A stretch of DNA of 64,000 nucleotides from Azadirachta indica (GCA_022749755.1 CM040451.1:8197871-8261870), one strand, 5' to 3'; shown: positions 36,448 to 50,200, counted from the stretch's first letter. Made by a program: numbers and translations. The notes: generated by a model from the letters alone, not told the origin.

Positions 36448-36696
36448 GAAAACGGATCAGCAACTCTATATTTGTACACATACTTTTATATCTAATTTTA
36501 ACTCTTAAATTTAATTATTTTTAACTGTTGAGATTAAATTTAAAATATATAATTAAAATATAATTAATATACAAGCTAAATTTAATTTCAAATTAAAAAT
36601 AACTTTATTAAATAATAACTAATTTATCGATACATTATGGAAATTTATTGAAAACGATGTTTTTTAAAATGGATTTGCTAAGAGTAAGAATAATGT

Positions 36697-38341
36697 CTAA
36701 TCATCTTTCTTCTTCCACGTAGATGAAAGTGGTGGTATGCTTTGTTCATGTTTAAAGAAATTACCAGGGTCGACTATAGTTTTCACATGAACCAACCTGT
36801 TGAAATTGTTCTTGAAATACTTTTTGCCCCAGATACTTGCTTGTTTGAAGCTTGTATAGCCTTTGTTGTTTGACCCGATATCAAGATCCCTATAATTGAC
36901 ATATACCTCTCGAGGATTTTCGGAAACATAGGGAGTCATGTAACTGTAAAACCTTCTGATCCAGTCCATGTACCTCTGAGATGCTCCATCTTCACCCCAA
37001 CCCACAGCGTACACAATTTTGAATAAGTTACCAGCTCTGTGTGGGAAAGGAAGTTCGGGCTCTGGAATCTCACTCATTTTCCCACCATAAGGAATAAACG
37101 CTATAAAAGCATTCTGCCCCTCTTTTTGGTAAAACTTATCGTATATTCCCTGGAAAGCATTTTCAGGAATAGGCTCCTTCACGTAGTCAGATTTTATTTT
37201 GAAGAAACCTTTGGTGCTAGAATTTCGGCTAAGCAATACTTCCAAGGAATCTCCAGTTTGGAATCCAGCATAGTGGAGGACTGATTGAATCCAACTCATT
37301 TCGGTGCAGTCTTCTTTAACCAAACCAAGCTCAGGGAAGCTTTGCTGCATCAATGGAAGGAGCCTATCAATTCCACCAAGAAATAGCGACTCGAACGCAG
37401 CTGCCACTGTTGTGTTTCCTTCTATACTTGAGTTCCCAATCCTAAGTAAGACGACGTCGATAAATAAATCATCAGGAAGCTTACTGGCAACATACTGCCA
37501 TTTCTGAATTATCTTCGTTGCATTTTGTGCGAGGGTTCGTACGACTGTGAATGTAGTTACAGTTGATGGAACAGTAACTAGCTTTAATTTCCATGCAACG
37601 ACGACTCCAAAGTTACCTCCTCCGCCTCCCGAATGGCCCAGAATAGATCTTCTCCCATTGATTTTCTATCGAGAAGCCTGCCTTTAACGTCGATTATTTG
37701 TGCATCAACAATGTTATCAGCAGCAAGGCCAAATTTACGCAGCATGAAACCATACCCTCCACCGCTTAAATGTCCGCCAATGCCAATTGTAGGGCAAACT
37801 CCGGCAGGAAAGGCCAGAGTTCTACTTTTCTCAGCAATTCTATAATAGAGTTGGCTTAGAGTGGCACCAGATTGAACCCATGCCGTTTTCTCTTCAGCAT
37901 CAACAGTGATTGAGCTCATGTTAATCAAATCGACGATGGCAAAAGGAACAGGGGAAACATAAGACAGACCCTCAAAGTCATGACCACCACTTCGAATCCT
38001 AATTTCTAGTCCGTGCTTTTGGGAGCATTTAACGATTGCCTGAACGTGGGATAGATGAACTGGTGTGACGATGACTTGAGGTTTCGGTGTGTTGGGCGTC
38101 AAGAATCTAAAGTTTTGAATAGAAGACTCCAAACGGATGAATAGGAGGAATTGTTTTGGGTGTAAATCACTTTAGAAATGGAGGAAGTGTTCTCAGAGAG
38201 CAGAGAAAGGCATTGAAGAAAATCCTCATGACGAGCATCGGCCAAATCTGCATGATTGTCAGCCGAAGTAACCCCACAATGAAAAGATAATAGAAGAACA
38301 AAAACAAATCGGAGGATTGAAGAGGAGCTAGAAGACTTCAT
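36697..38341 (-). pseudogene. BBE-like FAD-linked oxidase, copy C, two single-base frameshifts
   Basis: The ATG at 38341 starts a signal peptide (MKSSSSSSILRFVFVLLLSF) and the stop is at 36697. Total length is two bases short of 549 codons. One base is missing near 38131-38137 (SSV then shift) and one near 37627-37631 in the Gly-rich stretch GGGGGNFG. Otherwise all segments are open. Family marks are present: His in RSGGHDFEG, Cys in [15 protein letters not shown], and an intact DPGNFFKHEQSIPP tail. The residue three after the flavin-linking Cys is Ile (codon 37785-37787). In characterised BBE-like enzymes an Ile or Leu here blocks oxygen and gives a dehydrogenase, unlike the Val of A, B and D. 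The two lesions could be genuine or sequencing errors, so functional status is open. Substrate unknown. Confidence 0.88.
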
Positions 38342-38383
38342 TTTTGCTGATGTTATGTCTGTACAAGGGAGTATTAAGCTCCC

Positions 38384-38452
38384 TTATTTATAGTGAGGCG
38401 AGGGGGTAATCTCGTTCAACATTCAGAAAATGTGAACCTGGTCCATAGTCAA
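38384..38452 (-). promoter_or_regulatory. Proximal promoter of BBE-like copy C
   Basis: W-box TTGACT at 38447-38452, near-palindrome at 38414-38437 (arms GTTCACATT and AATGTTGAAC) and TATA box CTATAAATAA at 38384-38393, about 43 bp before the ATG. Order and spacing match the other copies. Confidence 0.62.
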
Positions 38453-40217
38453 CCATATCTTTCTTTTTAATATCATTTGTAATTTAATATCATTTTATTT
38501 CTGACACTGATGGTTTAGCTGACTCTATCGAATTTCCAGGGTGATTCATAATATATATTATATGATGATAATTTTCATTGATTCAACCCATACACGTTCG
38601 CCGAAACAACCCAACCACGTTTCAAATCAGATTTTTATATTTTTATATAACTAATTTTTTTACTTGGTGGTGTTTCCTATATATCATCTAATATATATTT
38701 AATTTCTTTCGCAAGTTAAGCATCTAAGCTTGACATTTGTAATCTTTTGTATGACGATTGAGTTTGATGTTGGCATGGGATTTAATCCAACTTTTAAAAC
38801 TATATATTTATTGCTTGTCGTCAATCAATACACCTTCGCCGAAACGTCCCATCAACGTTTTCAATTGGATTTGTCTATTCCACTATAATTATGACTTTAC
38901 TCGGTGGTGTTTTCTGCCCTCTTATCACATATTAAAAAAAAAGTTTTACTGTTGAGTGCCCTGTAACCATATGAATATATATTTTTCTCTTAAAAATTTT
39001 AAATTGAAACCTAACTTATGAAACAATTATTTCTTATTTCTTAATCTTATATTATTACTCAAATTCATAATAATTTTTTTTTTATTATAGTTATAATAGT
39101 TAGGAGAGACATTTGTTTTTAAATAACATTTATACTTATTTTATACTACTTGATTATCTTCAAGACTAAAATTGAATTGCAAAAAAATAGTATTTTCACT
39201 CATTTAAAATATTTTATAAAATTGCTACTTATAATGAAAAATAAAATAATAAGAATGTATCAATTTACTAAAATCCACCTTACTCATTAAGATTAAGATA
39301 GAAACAATTTTAATTTACCTTAAAATTCTTCTTTGACTTCGTGGTGTCTTCTCAAATTCAGCTTGAGCCACTGGCTTAATTTTACTTTGTTAATTTTGTA
39401 CTCGTGCAAAGTTAAGAATTTAAGAAAATCGGGACATAGATGAGAATTGAAATATATATTTGTTTTCTATTCATATAATATTGAATAGGACCGACAATAC
39501 TCTATAATACGGTGAAGTTTTTGAAATTGAATATTTTATTGATTTATGAATAGCGTTGTCTGTTTGAGTTAGGAAAACGAATATATATGTATACGTATAG
39601 GACCAATAAATAACGATATGAAAACACAAAGAAGGCAGGCAACAATGAGAATAGGGATTAGGAATCCCGTTTGACCATTATTACACTGACATCATAATGA
39701 AATTTTATGAAAAAAAATGTTGTTTTCTTTTTAAATGTGAAAATGTTAATGGAAGTTGAATAATGGTTATGGTCTAATAGAAGGATGATTGAATTCTCCT
39801 TTATAGTTTATGTGTATTAAGTATTACTAAAAATCATATTTTTGATGTTTATTACTCAACTGAAAAAAAATAAACATCTTTTTCTTCTTAAAAAGAAAAT
39901 TGGTTTTTGTTTTTTGGTATTTATATGAGTAAAGTAGTTAATCATATAATTCAAAGATGTGTAGAGAATATTTTAAATGGTTTTGAAATTATATTTATGT
40001 GTAATTAATGCACTTTACTTAATATATATTGGAGGTTAAACTTTAACTATTTGATATAGATCAATCCATGAGTTTATAACTGGTGCAAAAGTTTATGGAT
40101 AGAATAAAGACTTTTAATTTTAAACTATACATGTAGAGTTCAAAGATATGTAAAATATAATGTCTCATTTTATAATCTACTTTTAGAGATTTTTTTATAT
40201 CTCATATTAATTTTGAG
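38453..40217. other. Chimeric upstream flank of copy C
   Basis: The 'ccatacac.TTCGCCGAAAc' block occurs twice here, near 38585 and near 38830, each followed by 'acgttt.caa'. The first is joined to a D/E-like promoter region and the second leads into an A/B-like distal flank (38755-39420). The latter matches 8105-8320 of copy A ('aaattcagcttgagccact'). No gene. From 40060 the dispersed 'gtttataactggtgcaaaa' repeat begins. Confidence 0.5.
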
Positions 40218-40466
40218 TAAGGGCGAAGTCCAAACTAAATTATTGAAGGCCCTAAATGATTGAAAAGTAAAATTAATTAAGTAATATTTTAAAAATAATA
40301 AACAAAATTCCGGGTAAATTAATAATTTTTTAAAGTATAAAGGTTAAATTGAACATAAATTTAAAAAATCAGGTTAAATATAAATATTATAATAAAAATG
40401 TTTTAAAAAATTTGTGGGGCCTGCGAGGCCAAGGTCCCCTCCGGCCCTTAAGGCACTCCGCCCCTA
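40218..40466. mobile_element. hAT-type MITE, 249 bp, with 8-bp target duplication
   Basis: The left end is TAAGGGCGAAGTCC. The right end, reverse-complemented, is TAGGGGCGGAGTGCC. It is flanked by ATTTTGAG (40210-40217) and ATTTTAAG (40467-40474), an 8-bp duplication with one difference. The related repeat at 35.5 kb carries a single ATTTTGAT at this place, the empty site. TAGGG-type ends with 8-bp duplications are the hAT signature. Non-coding. Confidence 0.78.
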
Positions 40467-40474
40467 ATTTTAAG

Positions 40475-41972
40475 CAATTTACTTATAGCATCTAGTTCAC
40501 CTTTCACTCGTTTTTATTAAAATTAAAAAATAAAATTTATAGACAAAAGAAGAAATAGATGTAAAATAAAAATAACATTTTTAATAGGCATAAAAGATTA
40601 TTTGTGTGTTGGTTTAATTGATTCTATCAATTTCTATTGTAATTTTAGTTAGAGTTAAAATTACTAATAATTAAAATACATTTAATAAGAAACTCAAAAG
40701 CGGCAAACTATGTACCTTTTACTCGAATTAGAAAGTTAATAGAGATTGAGTCAAAATTCATATTACGAGACTAAAATATAAATTTTAAAAATATGTAACT
40801 TCGCTAAATGTCATTCAAACTCAAGTTAGCTTTCACTATGTCATCTTGAGTTTAAAGGGGATTAATAATGATATTAATAATATTTGACCTCACAAATTCA
40901 ACATGATATTGTATTGATTTGCCACGTAAGTATCATTGATCTTAACCTTAATACCTTCTTAATTTTGCTATGATTTCTTTTCATATTTAGTATATACATA
41001 ATTAGCATATATTTTGCATTTATTAGTGCTTATTTTATTTACAATTTTTGTCAGTTTTGTAAGCTTATATAAAGGTTAGTCTTATACTCTATTATTCTTT
41101 CAGAAACACAAGAACACATTCTTTCGTAATACTAAAATAAACCTACCGTAAATTAAAAATTAATAATACTTTTTATTTGCTATCTATATTTGTTCAATAT
41201 TTAAGTTGTCAACAAAAGGTAAATTTGTTGGGATTGTCTATACACAATGTTTCTTGAATATTTCATTAAGTACAAAACTCTATTAACATTTTATCTTATA
41301 CTAAAATATTATAAAGGTTATGATGAAATTTATATTTACCTTCTCAAATTTTTTCAGTCATTTTAATATATATATATAGCCTAATTTCTCAACCACATAT
41401 AATGCCCGTTTGATTTACCTTTTTCATTAGTTAAAAAGTTTTTTTTTTAATAATAAAAACTCTTCTCAAATTTTTTAGTGTTAGTTGGTTAACAATAAAA
41501 AAAAAGTTTTTGAAAATTAAAAAACTTGATTTTCTTTTATTGCAAGAAGTCCAAAATTTGGGATTTTAACAGTAGAGTTCCCCTAACATTTTTAAAAAAT
41601 AAAATCAAACGATTAATAAATTTTTATTAAAAACTCTATTCATAACAGTTTTACGAGTAAAAGTTTTACTTTAAAAATATTTATTTGAAAAGTTATACTA
41701 AATGAACCCATATACACAAATATAATAGGGTAATGATATTTTTTGCATATTTTCAACAACTCATTTATTAAAATTTTTATAATTATAATTTTATCTAATA
41801 AATAAAAGATTTTGATTAAATTATCTTCTTTATAAATTTAGGAAGTGTACATAGGCTTGGTAATCGGAGTTAGATGATGATAATTTCCAAAGCATTGCTA
41901 GAAGCCCCACCCCGTTTTCTTTTAAATAACCCAGCTAGAGCTAGTTCTGTGAAAAAAGAATCCATAAAAAAA
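40475..41972. other. Intergenic AT-rich DNA
   Basis: Holds the remainder of the dispersed 'tttacttatagcatctagttcacc' repeat to about 40600, then unrelated AT-rich DNA and a MITE at 41405-41706. No gene recognised. Confidence 0.4.
41405..41706. mobile_element. MITE with GCCCGTTTGA ends, copy 2
   Basis: Shares with 34690-35116 the opening 'CCGTTTGATTTACCTTTTTC' and interior 'cttctcaaattttttagtgt', 'gaagtccaaaatttggg' and 'ttttacgagtaaaag', ending 'aaaagttatactaaatgaacc'. It is shorter by about 120 bp and its termini are more decayed. Confidence 0.6.
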
Positions 41973-42053
41973 GGTCCAAGTAACAACACAATGAAAAGAA
42001 AATGGAAGAACAAAAACAATTCGGAGGATTGAAGAGGACCTAGAAGACTTCAT
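41973..42053 (-). pseudogene. BBE-like 5' stub E (signal peptide only)
   Basis: The ATG at 42053 opens MKSSRSSSILRIVFVLPFSF followed by HCVVT, clearly the BBE-like signal peptide, closest to copy C. Homology ends near 41973, after about 27 codons, and no later part of the gene follows in this interval. The promoter module is kept upstream (42094-42161). It is a truncated copy left by unequal crossing over or deletion. Confidence 0.8.
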
Positions 42054-42093
42054 TTCTGCTGATGTTTTGGTGTATAAGGGAGTATAAAACTCC

Positions 42094-42161
42094 CTTATTT
42101 ATAGTGATGCGAGAGGCTAATCTGGTTGAACATTCAGAATGTGAACGGGGTCCATGGTCAA
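42094..42161 (-). promoter_or_regulatory. Orphan BBE-like promoter of stub E
   Basis: Contains the family module: W-box TTGACC (42156-42161), near-palindrome at 42125-42146 (GTTCACATTC... ending GTTCAAC) and TATA box CTATAAATAA (about 42094-42103), about 43 bp before the stub ATG. If still active it would drive whatever lies below 41973, where I see no gene. Confidence 0.55.
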
Positions 42162-42486
42162 GCTTACATATGTTTCTTTTTTTTTCCTTTGAATAATTTA
42201 GATCTCAAAAGAATACTTGAGACTGAAGCATCCCAGCTTGACATTTGTAATTTAATATCGTTATATTTCTGAGTGACCCTGACGGTTTAGCTGACTTTTT
42301 TAAGTTTCCACAATGATTTATAAAGATGATGTTTAATATATATTATATATATGATGATGACTTTCAGTGGATTTAATCCATACACGTTTGCCGAAATTGA
42401 TCCCTACCAACATTTTTCAAATAAGATTTCTATATTTTAATATAATTAGGTCTTTCTATACTCGGTGGTGTTTTCCATCGGCTAAT

Positions 42487-42747
42487 TAATAAGGAAGTAA
42501 ATCAATTACAATGAGCAAGATTCGTGGAGACAAACCGTGCAGAATGTAGGGCACTATCAGAGGGTTTGTCTAACACAAGATTGTTGCTATGATTTACCAT
42601 ATTTTTGGATCGTACCGTTTTGTCCTTTTTATTGGCTATTTTTTTTATAAATTTTCCTTTATGATCTCACAAGAAATCTTTATATAAATTAAGTTTTTTG
42701 TCTTAAATAAAATAGAACATAAATTCTTTGCTTATAATTCCTCTTTA
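42487..42747 (+). repeat. 5' LTR of Copia-5, non-canonical TA...TA ends
   Basis: Starts TAATAAGG and ends CCTCTTTA, followed immediately by TGTTATCAGAGCC (primer-binding site). It is preceded by CTAAT (42482-42486), the same 5 bp that follow the 3' LTR. The 3' LTR has the same terminal bases. TA...TA is one of the known non-canonical LTR end types, mostly in Copia. It lies in the upstream flank of stub E. Confidence 0.85.
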
Positions 42748-45106
42748 TGTTATCAGAGCCACTTGTGAGGTCAAGAAATATGGCCAGCAAAGAACCTTCT
42801 CTTAGCATCCAATCTTTCCACCAATGCATAAGTCCTACCTTAGTTCGTGGCCTTGGAGTCTTACATCACTTAACAGAAAGAAAGCAACCAGATCACAACT
42901 CCCTTAGAACTTTCGGATGTAGATGTTTCCCTTATTTACGAAAATATGGTAAGAATAAATTTTCAAAGAGACCATATCCACGTTTCTTTATTGGATATAG
43001 TTCAATTTATAATGGATATCAGTGTCTTGAACCAGAAACTAAAAAGGTCTATACATCTCGACATGTTGTGTTAATTTGACGAATTATTTTTTTCTTTTGC
43101 TGATAATGCTAACAAAGATGTTTTACAGAGACCTGTACCTGAGTTATTATCTATTCCTGACGCAGATATTTGGTAAAAAAATCAAGAACAAAAATAAGGA
43201 TACAAAGGAACATCGCCATTCAATTCACCCGTGCCTTGCATTTTGCAGCGAAATTCCGAAAAACACAAGGGCATCCGTTGCCACCACTTTTTTTGTTCCG
43301 AATTTGCTGACAGAACCGCAAAGGAATAGCCCATCACAACACCTACCTTAATAGTGAATTATCAGAGTCATCCACAAACAATTTCAATGAAGAAGAAGAA
43401 ATCGAACCAGCTAATAATAATGCAGATTCTCGACAACACTTTCATGTCCATAATGTAAATGGCATAAGTGACAGATTATTCATTGACTTGGTGATTCCAA
43501 ATGATGGTTTACCCACTTCAACAACAGAGCCAGCCTAAAATCAGCACAAAATGATCACTAGATATCAACTGAAGTATAATCCAGAGTTAGCAAACCAAAT
43601 GGCATTGACTGCACAACACGACTCAGCACAGTTAGAGCAAAAACATATAAAACAGCCCTCAAAACATCCTGTCGGCTCAATGCAATGAAAGAAGAAATTC
43701 AAGCTTTGAATGAAAACCAAACTTGGACACTTGTTCCCTGACCAAAAAGTGTCAATATCATTAGCTTGAAATGGGCTTTTCGAACCAAATACAAAGAAGA
43801 CGGATCGATAGGTAGGTACAAAGCATGTTTGGTGGCACAAGAATTCTCTCAAGTTCAAAGGTTGGATTTTGAAGAAACTTTCAGTCCAGTTATAAAGCCA
43901 ACAACAACCAAAATGGTGATTGCTATTGCTGTATCTTCTAAATGGACCATGAGACAGCTAGATATCAAGAATGCATTCTTGCATAGCTTTCTTAAAGAAA
44001 CTGTCTATATGGACAAGCACCAAGGGCTTGGTTTGAACGTCTTTCCCAATTTCTTCTTCGATCATCTTGGTCTTATTTGTCGCGAAGCAAATTCATCTCT
44101 TTTTATTTTTAAAAATAAAACACTCATTATTCTAATGTTGGTTTATGTAGATGATGTGGCTGTAACAAGCAATAATGGGTTGTTCATTGAAGTTTGATTC
44201 ATAAACTCGACAAGAAGTTTGCACTTAAGGACCTTGGCAAGCTATATTATTTTCTTGGTTTAGAAATAAAATACTTTTCTGATGGCATTTTCCTCTCTTA
44301 AACAAAATATACGAAGGACCAATTATATCATGCAAGAATGTTAAATTACTCCCATTTTGCGACTTTAATGGCAATCAAACAAGAATCCACCTCCAAAGAC
44401 AATAATTTTACCAATCCAAATGAATATCAACGATTAGTTGGAGCTCTTCAATACTTAACTTTTACTAGACCTAACATTGTTCATGCAGTGAATAAAGTTT
44501 GTCAACACTTTCAAAATGCTATAGAAGGAGACTTGCGTGCTGTCAAACAAATAATCCGATATTTAAAAGGAACAATGGGCCATGGAATACATTTTCTCTC
44601 TCAAAGCACTCGTAACACTTAGCGGTTTTTGTGATGCAAATTGGGGAGGCTGTCAAGAAACTAAAAGAAGTATGACCGAGTATTGTATATACTCGGATGC
44701 AAATTGCGTTTTGTGGTCTTCTGAAAAGCAACCTACTTTTTCAAAATCAAGTTTTGAAGCTAAATACAGATCTCTAGCTTTCACTACTGTCGAAATTACG
44801 TGGCTCACATTTCTGCTCCAAGACATCCGAATATATCTTCATCAACCGCCACAGCTTTTTTCTGACAATCTAAGTGCACTACATATGACAACCAGTCCCC
44901 TTTTTCACACTCGCACTAAATACATAGAGATAGACTATCATTTGGTAAAGGAAAAGGTGGTTGTTGATGCTCTTACCACAAAGATTCCTACCATCTACAA
45001 TGCAGATAGCCAATATTTTTACTAAACCACTTCCCAAGCAATCTTTCCTCACGTGCAAGTCCAAGCTGGGAGTTTATTCCCTTCCACCCGCCAGCTGGAG
45101 AGGGAA
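42748..45106 (+). mobile_element. Copia-5 internal region, deleted gag and partial pol
   Basis: Gag, protease and most of integrase are absent. The first recognisable part is the integrase tail (42880-43079: 'FGCRCFPYLRKYGKNKFSKR', 'FFIGYSSIYNGYQCLEPETK'). Reverse transcriptase starts near 43690, with 'YKACLVAQEFSQVQRLDFEE' and 'QLDIKNAFLHSFLKETVYM'. It then jumps over about 40 missing residues to a segment with YVDD (about 44145). RNase H is split but recognisable (44620-44960: 'SDANCVLWSSEKQPTFSKSS', 'FSDNLSALHMTTSP'). A short purine tract (ggagagggaa) precedes the 3' LTR. It is non-autonomous in its present state. Confidence 0.87.
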
Positions 45107-45363
45107 TAATAAAGAATCAGTTACAATCAGCGAGATTCATCATAGAGACAAACCTTGCAGAATGTAGGGCACTATCAAAAGTAGACACAAGATTGTTGCT
45201 ATGATTTATCAATTTCCATGATTTTGGATCGTACCCTTTTATCTTTTTTATTGGCTATTTTTTAGAAGTTTTCCTTCTTGATCTCACAAAAAGTATGTAT
45301 ATATATTAAGTCTTTGTCTTAAATAAAACAGAACATCAATTCTTTGCTTATGATTCCTCTTTA
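45107..45363 (+). repeat. 3' LTR of Copia-5
   Basis: Begins TAATAAAGAATCAG and ends CCTCTTTA. It is followed by CTAAT (45364-45368), which duplicates the bases before the 5' LTR. Its 257 bp compare with 261 bp for the 5' LTR. Sequence then continues as the BBE-like upstream flank ('aatttcttttgac'), as at 48985 near copy D. Confidence 0.85.
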
Positions 45364-45368
45364 CTAAT

Positions 45369-46919
45369 ATATATAAATTTCTTTTGACCATTAAAAGCCT
45401 ATTTCTTTTTGTTTTGGTAATTAATATAGTTAGCTATAAGTGGTAGTTTGTGTATTTCTTCTCGGTTAGTTTTACATTGCTGTTTTTTTTTTCCTCCTGC
45501 AATAAACTTGTAAAGAGAGATAATACATTTTTAGAAGAAAAATGAACTTGTAAAGAGTCGAATCATTATTCAGCAAAAGTACACTTTATTAAAAATGGTG
45601 TGTTAAAGAAATTTAGAAAACTCTTCTATATATATTTTATATTTAAATAAAATATCACCAATATATTGGAAGTTTACCTTCATTCAGAAGTTTACACTAA
45701 CTAATTATGTAAGAAAAAGAGAATATTATGAATCTTATCTATAAATTTGGGATAAAGTTACTTTTGTTACTATTTATTTGGGGTTAATTTACAACATATT
45801 GTAATTCTTAAGATTTTAAATGGTGTGTTAATTTAAGTCAATAAGAATTTATATTACGTAAAAATCTGAGAATATCACCACCAATTGCTTGAATAAAATG
45901 GTATTAAATTTATTAATGTTAAAATAATGAGAAAAATTGATCATAAAAATTTCATGGTTATGACATAAATGTAAAGAAAAAGAAAAAAAAAAAAAAACTT
46001 CAGTAACAATACAATTAGATTACTGAAATTCCAAAATTATAATAATATATGATCATATAATATGAGTAACTAAAGAAATAAATATAATGAAATAAATTAA
46101 TGATATAAATTCAAGTAGACAATTACCGATGTAGTAGAATACAATTAGGTGTAATATTTGTATCCATTTAATTATATCATACTATGTCTATTTGTATAAT
46201 TAATTCATAGTTATTGTATTATAATTTATTTGATATTCTTAATATATATGTTATATCATTTACAGTCCATATTGATAAATAAAATGATTGATGAATATTA
46301 CTAATATAACATCAAGAAATAGGTCTATTTACACCTTAAAATATATTTTAAATACCCATTTAAATAATTTTAAGATTTAAGTAGAATAATTATATATTTT
46401 GTTTCATACGATGTTATCAATAATATTATTTTATTTATTTATTTTTTTATATTAATTATCTTTAATACTAAATTAGATCATAGGTATTTTTGTAATAAAA
46501 ACTTCATTCAAATATATATAGGTGTTCAAAATATATTTTAAGGTGTAAATTTTCATTTAATCCAAAACAAATCCAAGAGCTGGACCAAAATGGAATAGTT
46601 ATTGCTTGCTTTGGGTGATTTATTTTTGGATTTTATAATCCGAAAACATATTTAGTCAATTAAAGAGATCCAAGACTTATAGTCTAGTCTAGTTTCACTT
46701 TTGATAGCAATATAAATGACAATCACATACATGCATGAAAATTATATAAATATGACAATCACGTACATGCATGCAAATTTTTGAAGCAAATTATTACAAA
46801 GCAGTGCGTCGTGGCAGAAAATTTTAATTTCAGTTAATATGTCTAATTGGATCCATATATAACGGAAATTTATTGAAAGGGACTATTTAGTATTGATTAC
46901 CTAAGTGTATACATAATGT
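45369..46919. other. Intergenic DNA and downstream flank of copy D
   Basis: Very AT-rich. 46365-46500 ('aattttaagatttaagtagaa', 'gttatcaataatattatttta') matches the flank of copy C at 36010-36115. The phrase 'tatgacaatcac.tacatgcatg' is duplicated at about 46712 and 46748. No gene recognised. Confidence 0.45.
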
Positions 46920-48549
<1,630 letters not shown>

Positions 48550-48591
48550 TTTTGCTGATATTTTTGTGCATAAGAGAGAATAAAAACTCCA

Positions 48592-48659
48592 TTATTTATA
48601 GTAATGAGAGACAATATCTCGTTCAACATTCAGATTATCTGTGCATTTTCCATAGTCAA
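48592..48659 (-). promoter_or_regulatory. Proximal promoter of BBE-like copy D
   Basis: W-box TTGACT at 48654-48659 and TATA box CTATAAATAA at 48592-48601, 43 bp before the ATG. The near-palindrome at 48621-48644 is weakened here: one arm, AATGTTGAAC, is kept, and the other has become GCACAGATAA. Confidence 0.55.
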
Positions 48660-50200
48660 GCATATGCTCTTCCTTTTTTAAATTCAGATCTAAAAAGTAT
48701 AGTTGAGAGTAATTTATATGGTTTAATTTTTGACATTATTGATGGTTTAGTTGACTAGGTCGTGTTTCCTCGATGATTAATATTTAATATTATATTATAT
48801 GATGATAATTCAGAATTAGTAATCGTCACGGGGATTTAATATCTCACACGTATAACTTTTAGAATTATATTGCTTTTGGCAAATCCAAATACCTTCGCTG
48901 AAACATCACTCTATTAACTTTTCAAATCAGATTTCTTTATTTTAATATAATTATAACTGGTGGGTGTTCTCTGTCATCTAATATATATTAAATTTCTTTT
49001 GACTCTTGAATAAGGCCTTTCAATTATATATATTTATGATCATGCATGTATGTTTTAGGTAGGAGAGGTTGACATATGCATTCTTATTCTTATTTGTTAA
49101 TTTTATAGTGTTTTTTTTCTTGCTCACTTATATTTGACAAAATTAACAATTATTTATACTAAAAAAAAAGTAAAATGAAATTAATCATATTATGATTTTT
49201 GGATACAAAAATTTAGTTAATTATGATAGTTTTCATGAAAGATTTTACTGTCAATCTTGGGAATTTTTTATGCAATAATTGAATTAATAAATTTTGGATT
49301 GATTTTTACTTCAATATTTTAATCTTAAAAAGATGTTAACTCTTAATTCTTTTACAGTTACCTTCGTTTTAAATAAATGCATTTTCACTAAGATCTGGCT
49401 CACTCATTATGATTTAAATAAAATAATTTAGATTTAGGGCATGTTTATTTTTTAACTTAAATTTAAATATAATTATTTAGATGTCAAATAGCAATTTTTT
49501 TTAACTTATATATAAGTATTTATTAAAAATATTTTAATATAATTAAGTTAAAAATTTTAATTTAAATTGAATAACTAAATTTTTGAATAAATTAAATATT
49601 TTATTTATTAATAATACTCTTAATTTATTATTCAACAATTATATATATCAATATCTTAACAAATTAATTTCAAATTATTTAAGACATATATGTCACTATA
49701 TTAATTTCAAATTTTTTATTTTTATAAAAACAAGTATTTTAATATTTATATTCAGACATGTAACGTAAAAAAAAAAATAAATATATTAATTAAATTTAAA
49801 TTTTTTTAATTAAATTCAAATTTCAATCATATTTAACATTCAAATAAAAAGAAGAAAATACATTAGTTTAAATATCTTTTCATCATCGTGTCTTCTCAGA
49901 CTTCTTTTTATCAAGCCACTTTCTTTTGCTTGGCTTAATGCTTATAGAAGTGCTTAATAAAAGCATGAAAAATGCCTGCATTTGATGTTTAACGTTAAGT
50001 TTTCAGTAAGCAAATCAAGATTTCTTTTTGCGCAATTGAGATAAATTTCTTAAATATTGAGTAGGAAGGAGTATACTTATATAGTCAAGTATCCACAAAA
50101 GAAAGTAATTGACGTTTTGTTGATATGGCTAGGAATACAAATATAAGGTAGAATTTGTAGCACTAAATTTTTTTATACAAACTTGTCGGGAAAAAAAAAA
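48660..50200. other. Upstream flank of copy D, then AT-rich intergenic DNA
   Basis: Family flank phrases continue to about 49440 ('ccttcgctgaaacatc', 'tctggctcactcattatgattta'). Beyond that there is only AT-rich sequence and an A tract of about 24 at 50190-50213. No gene recognised. Confidence 0.45.
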
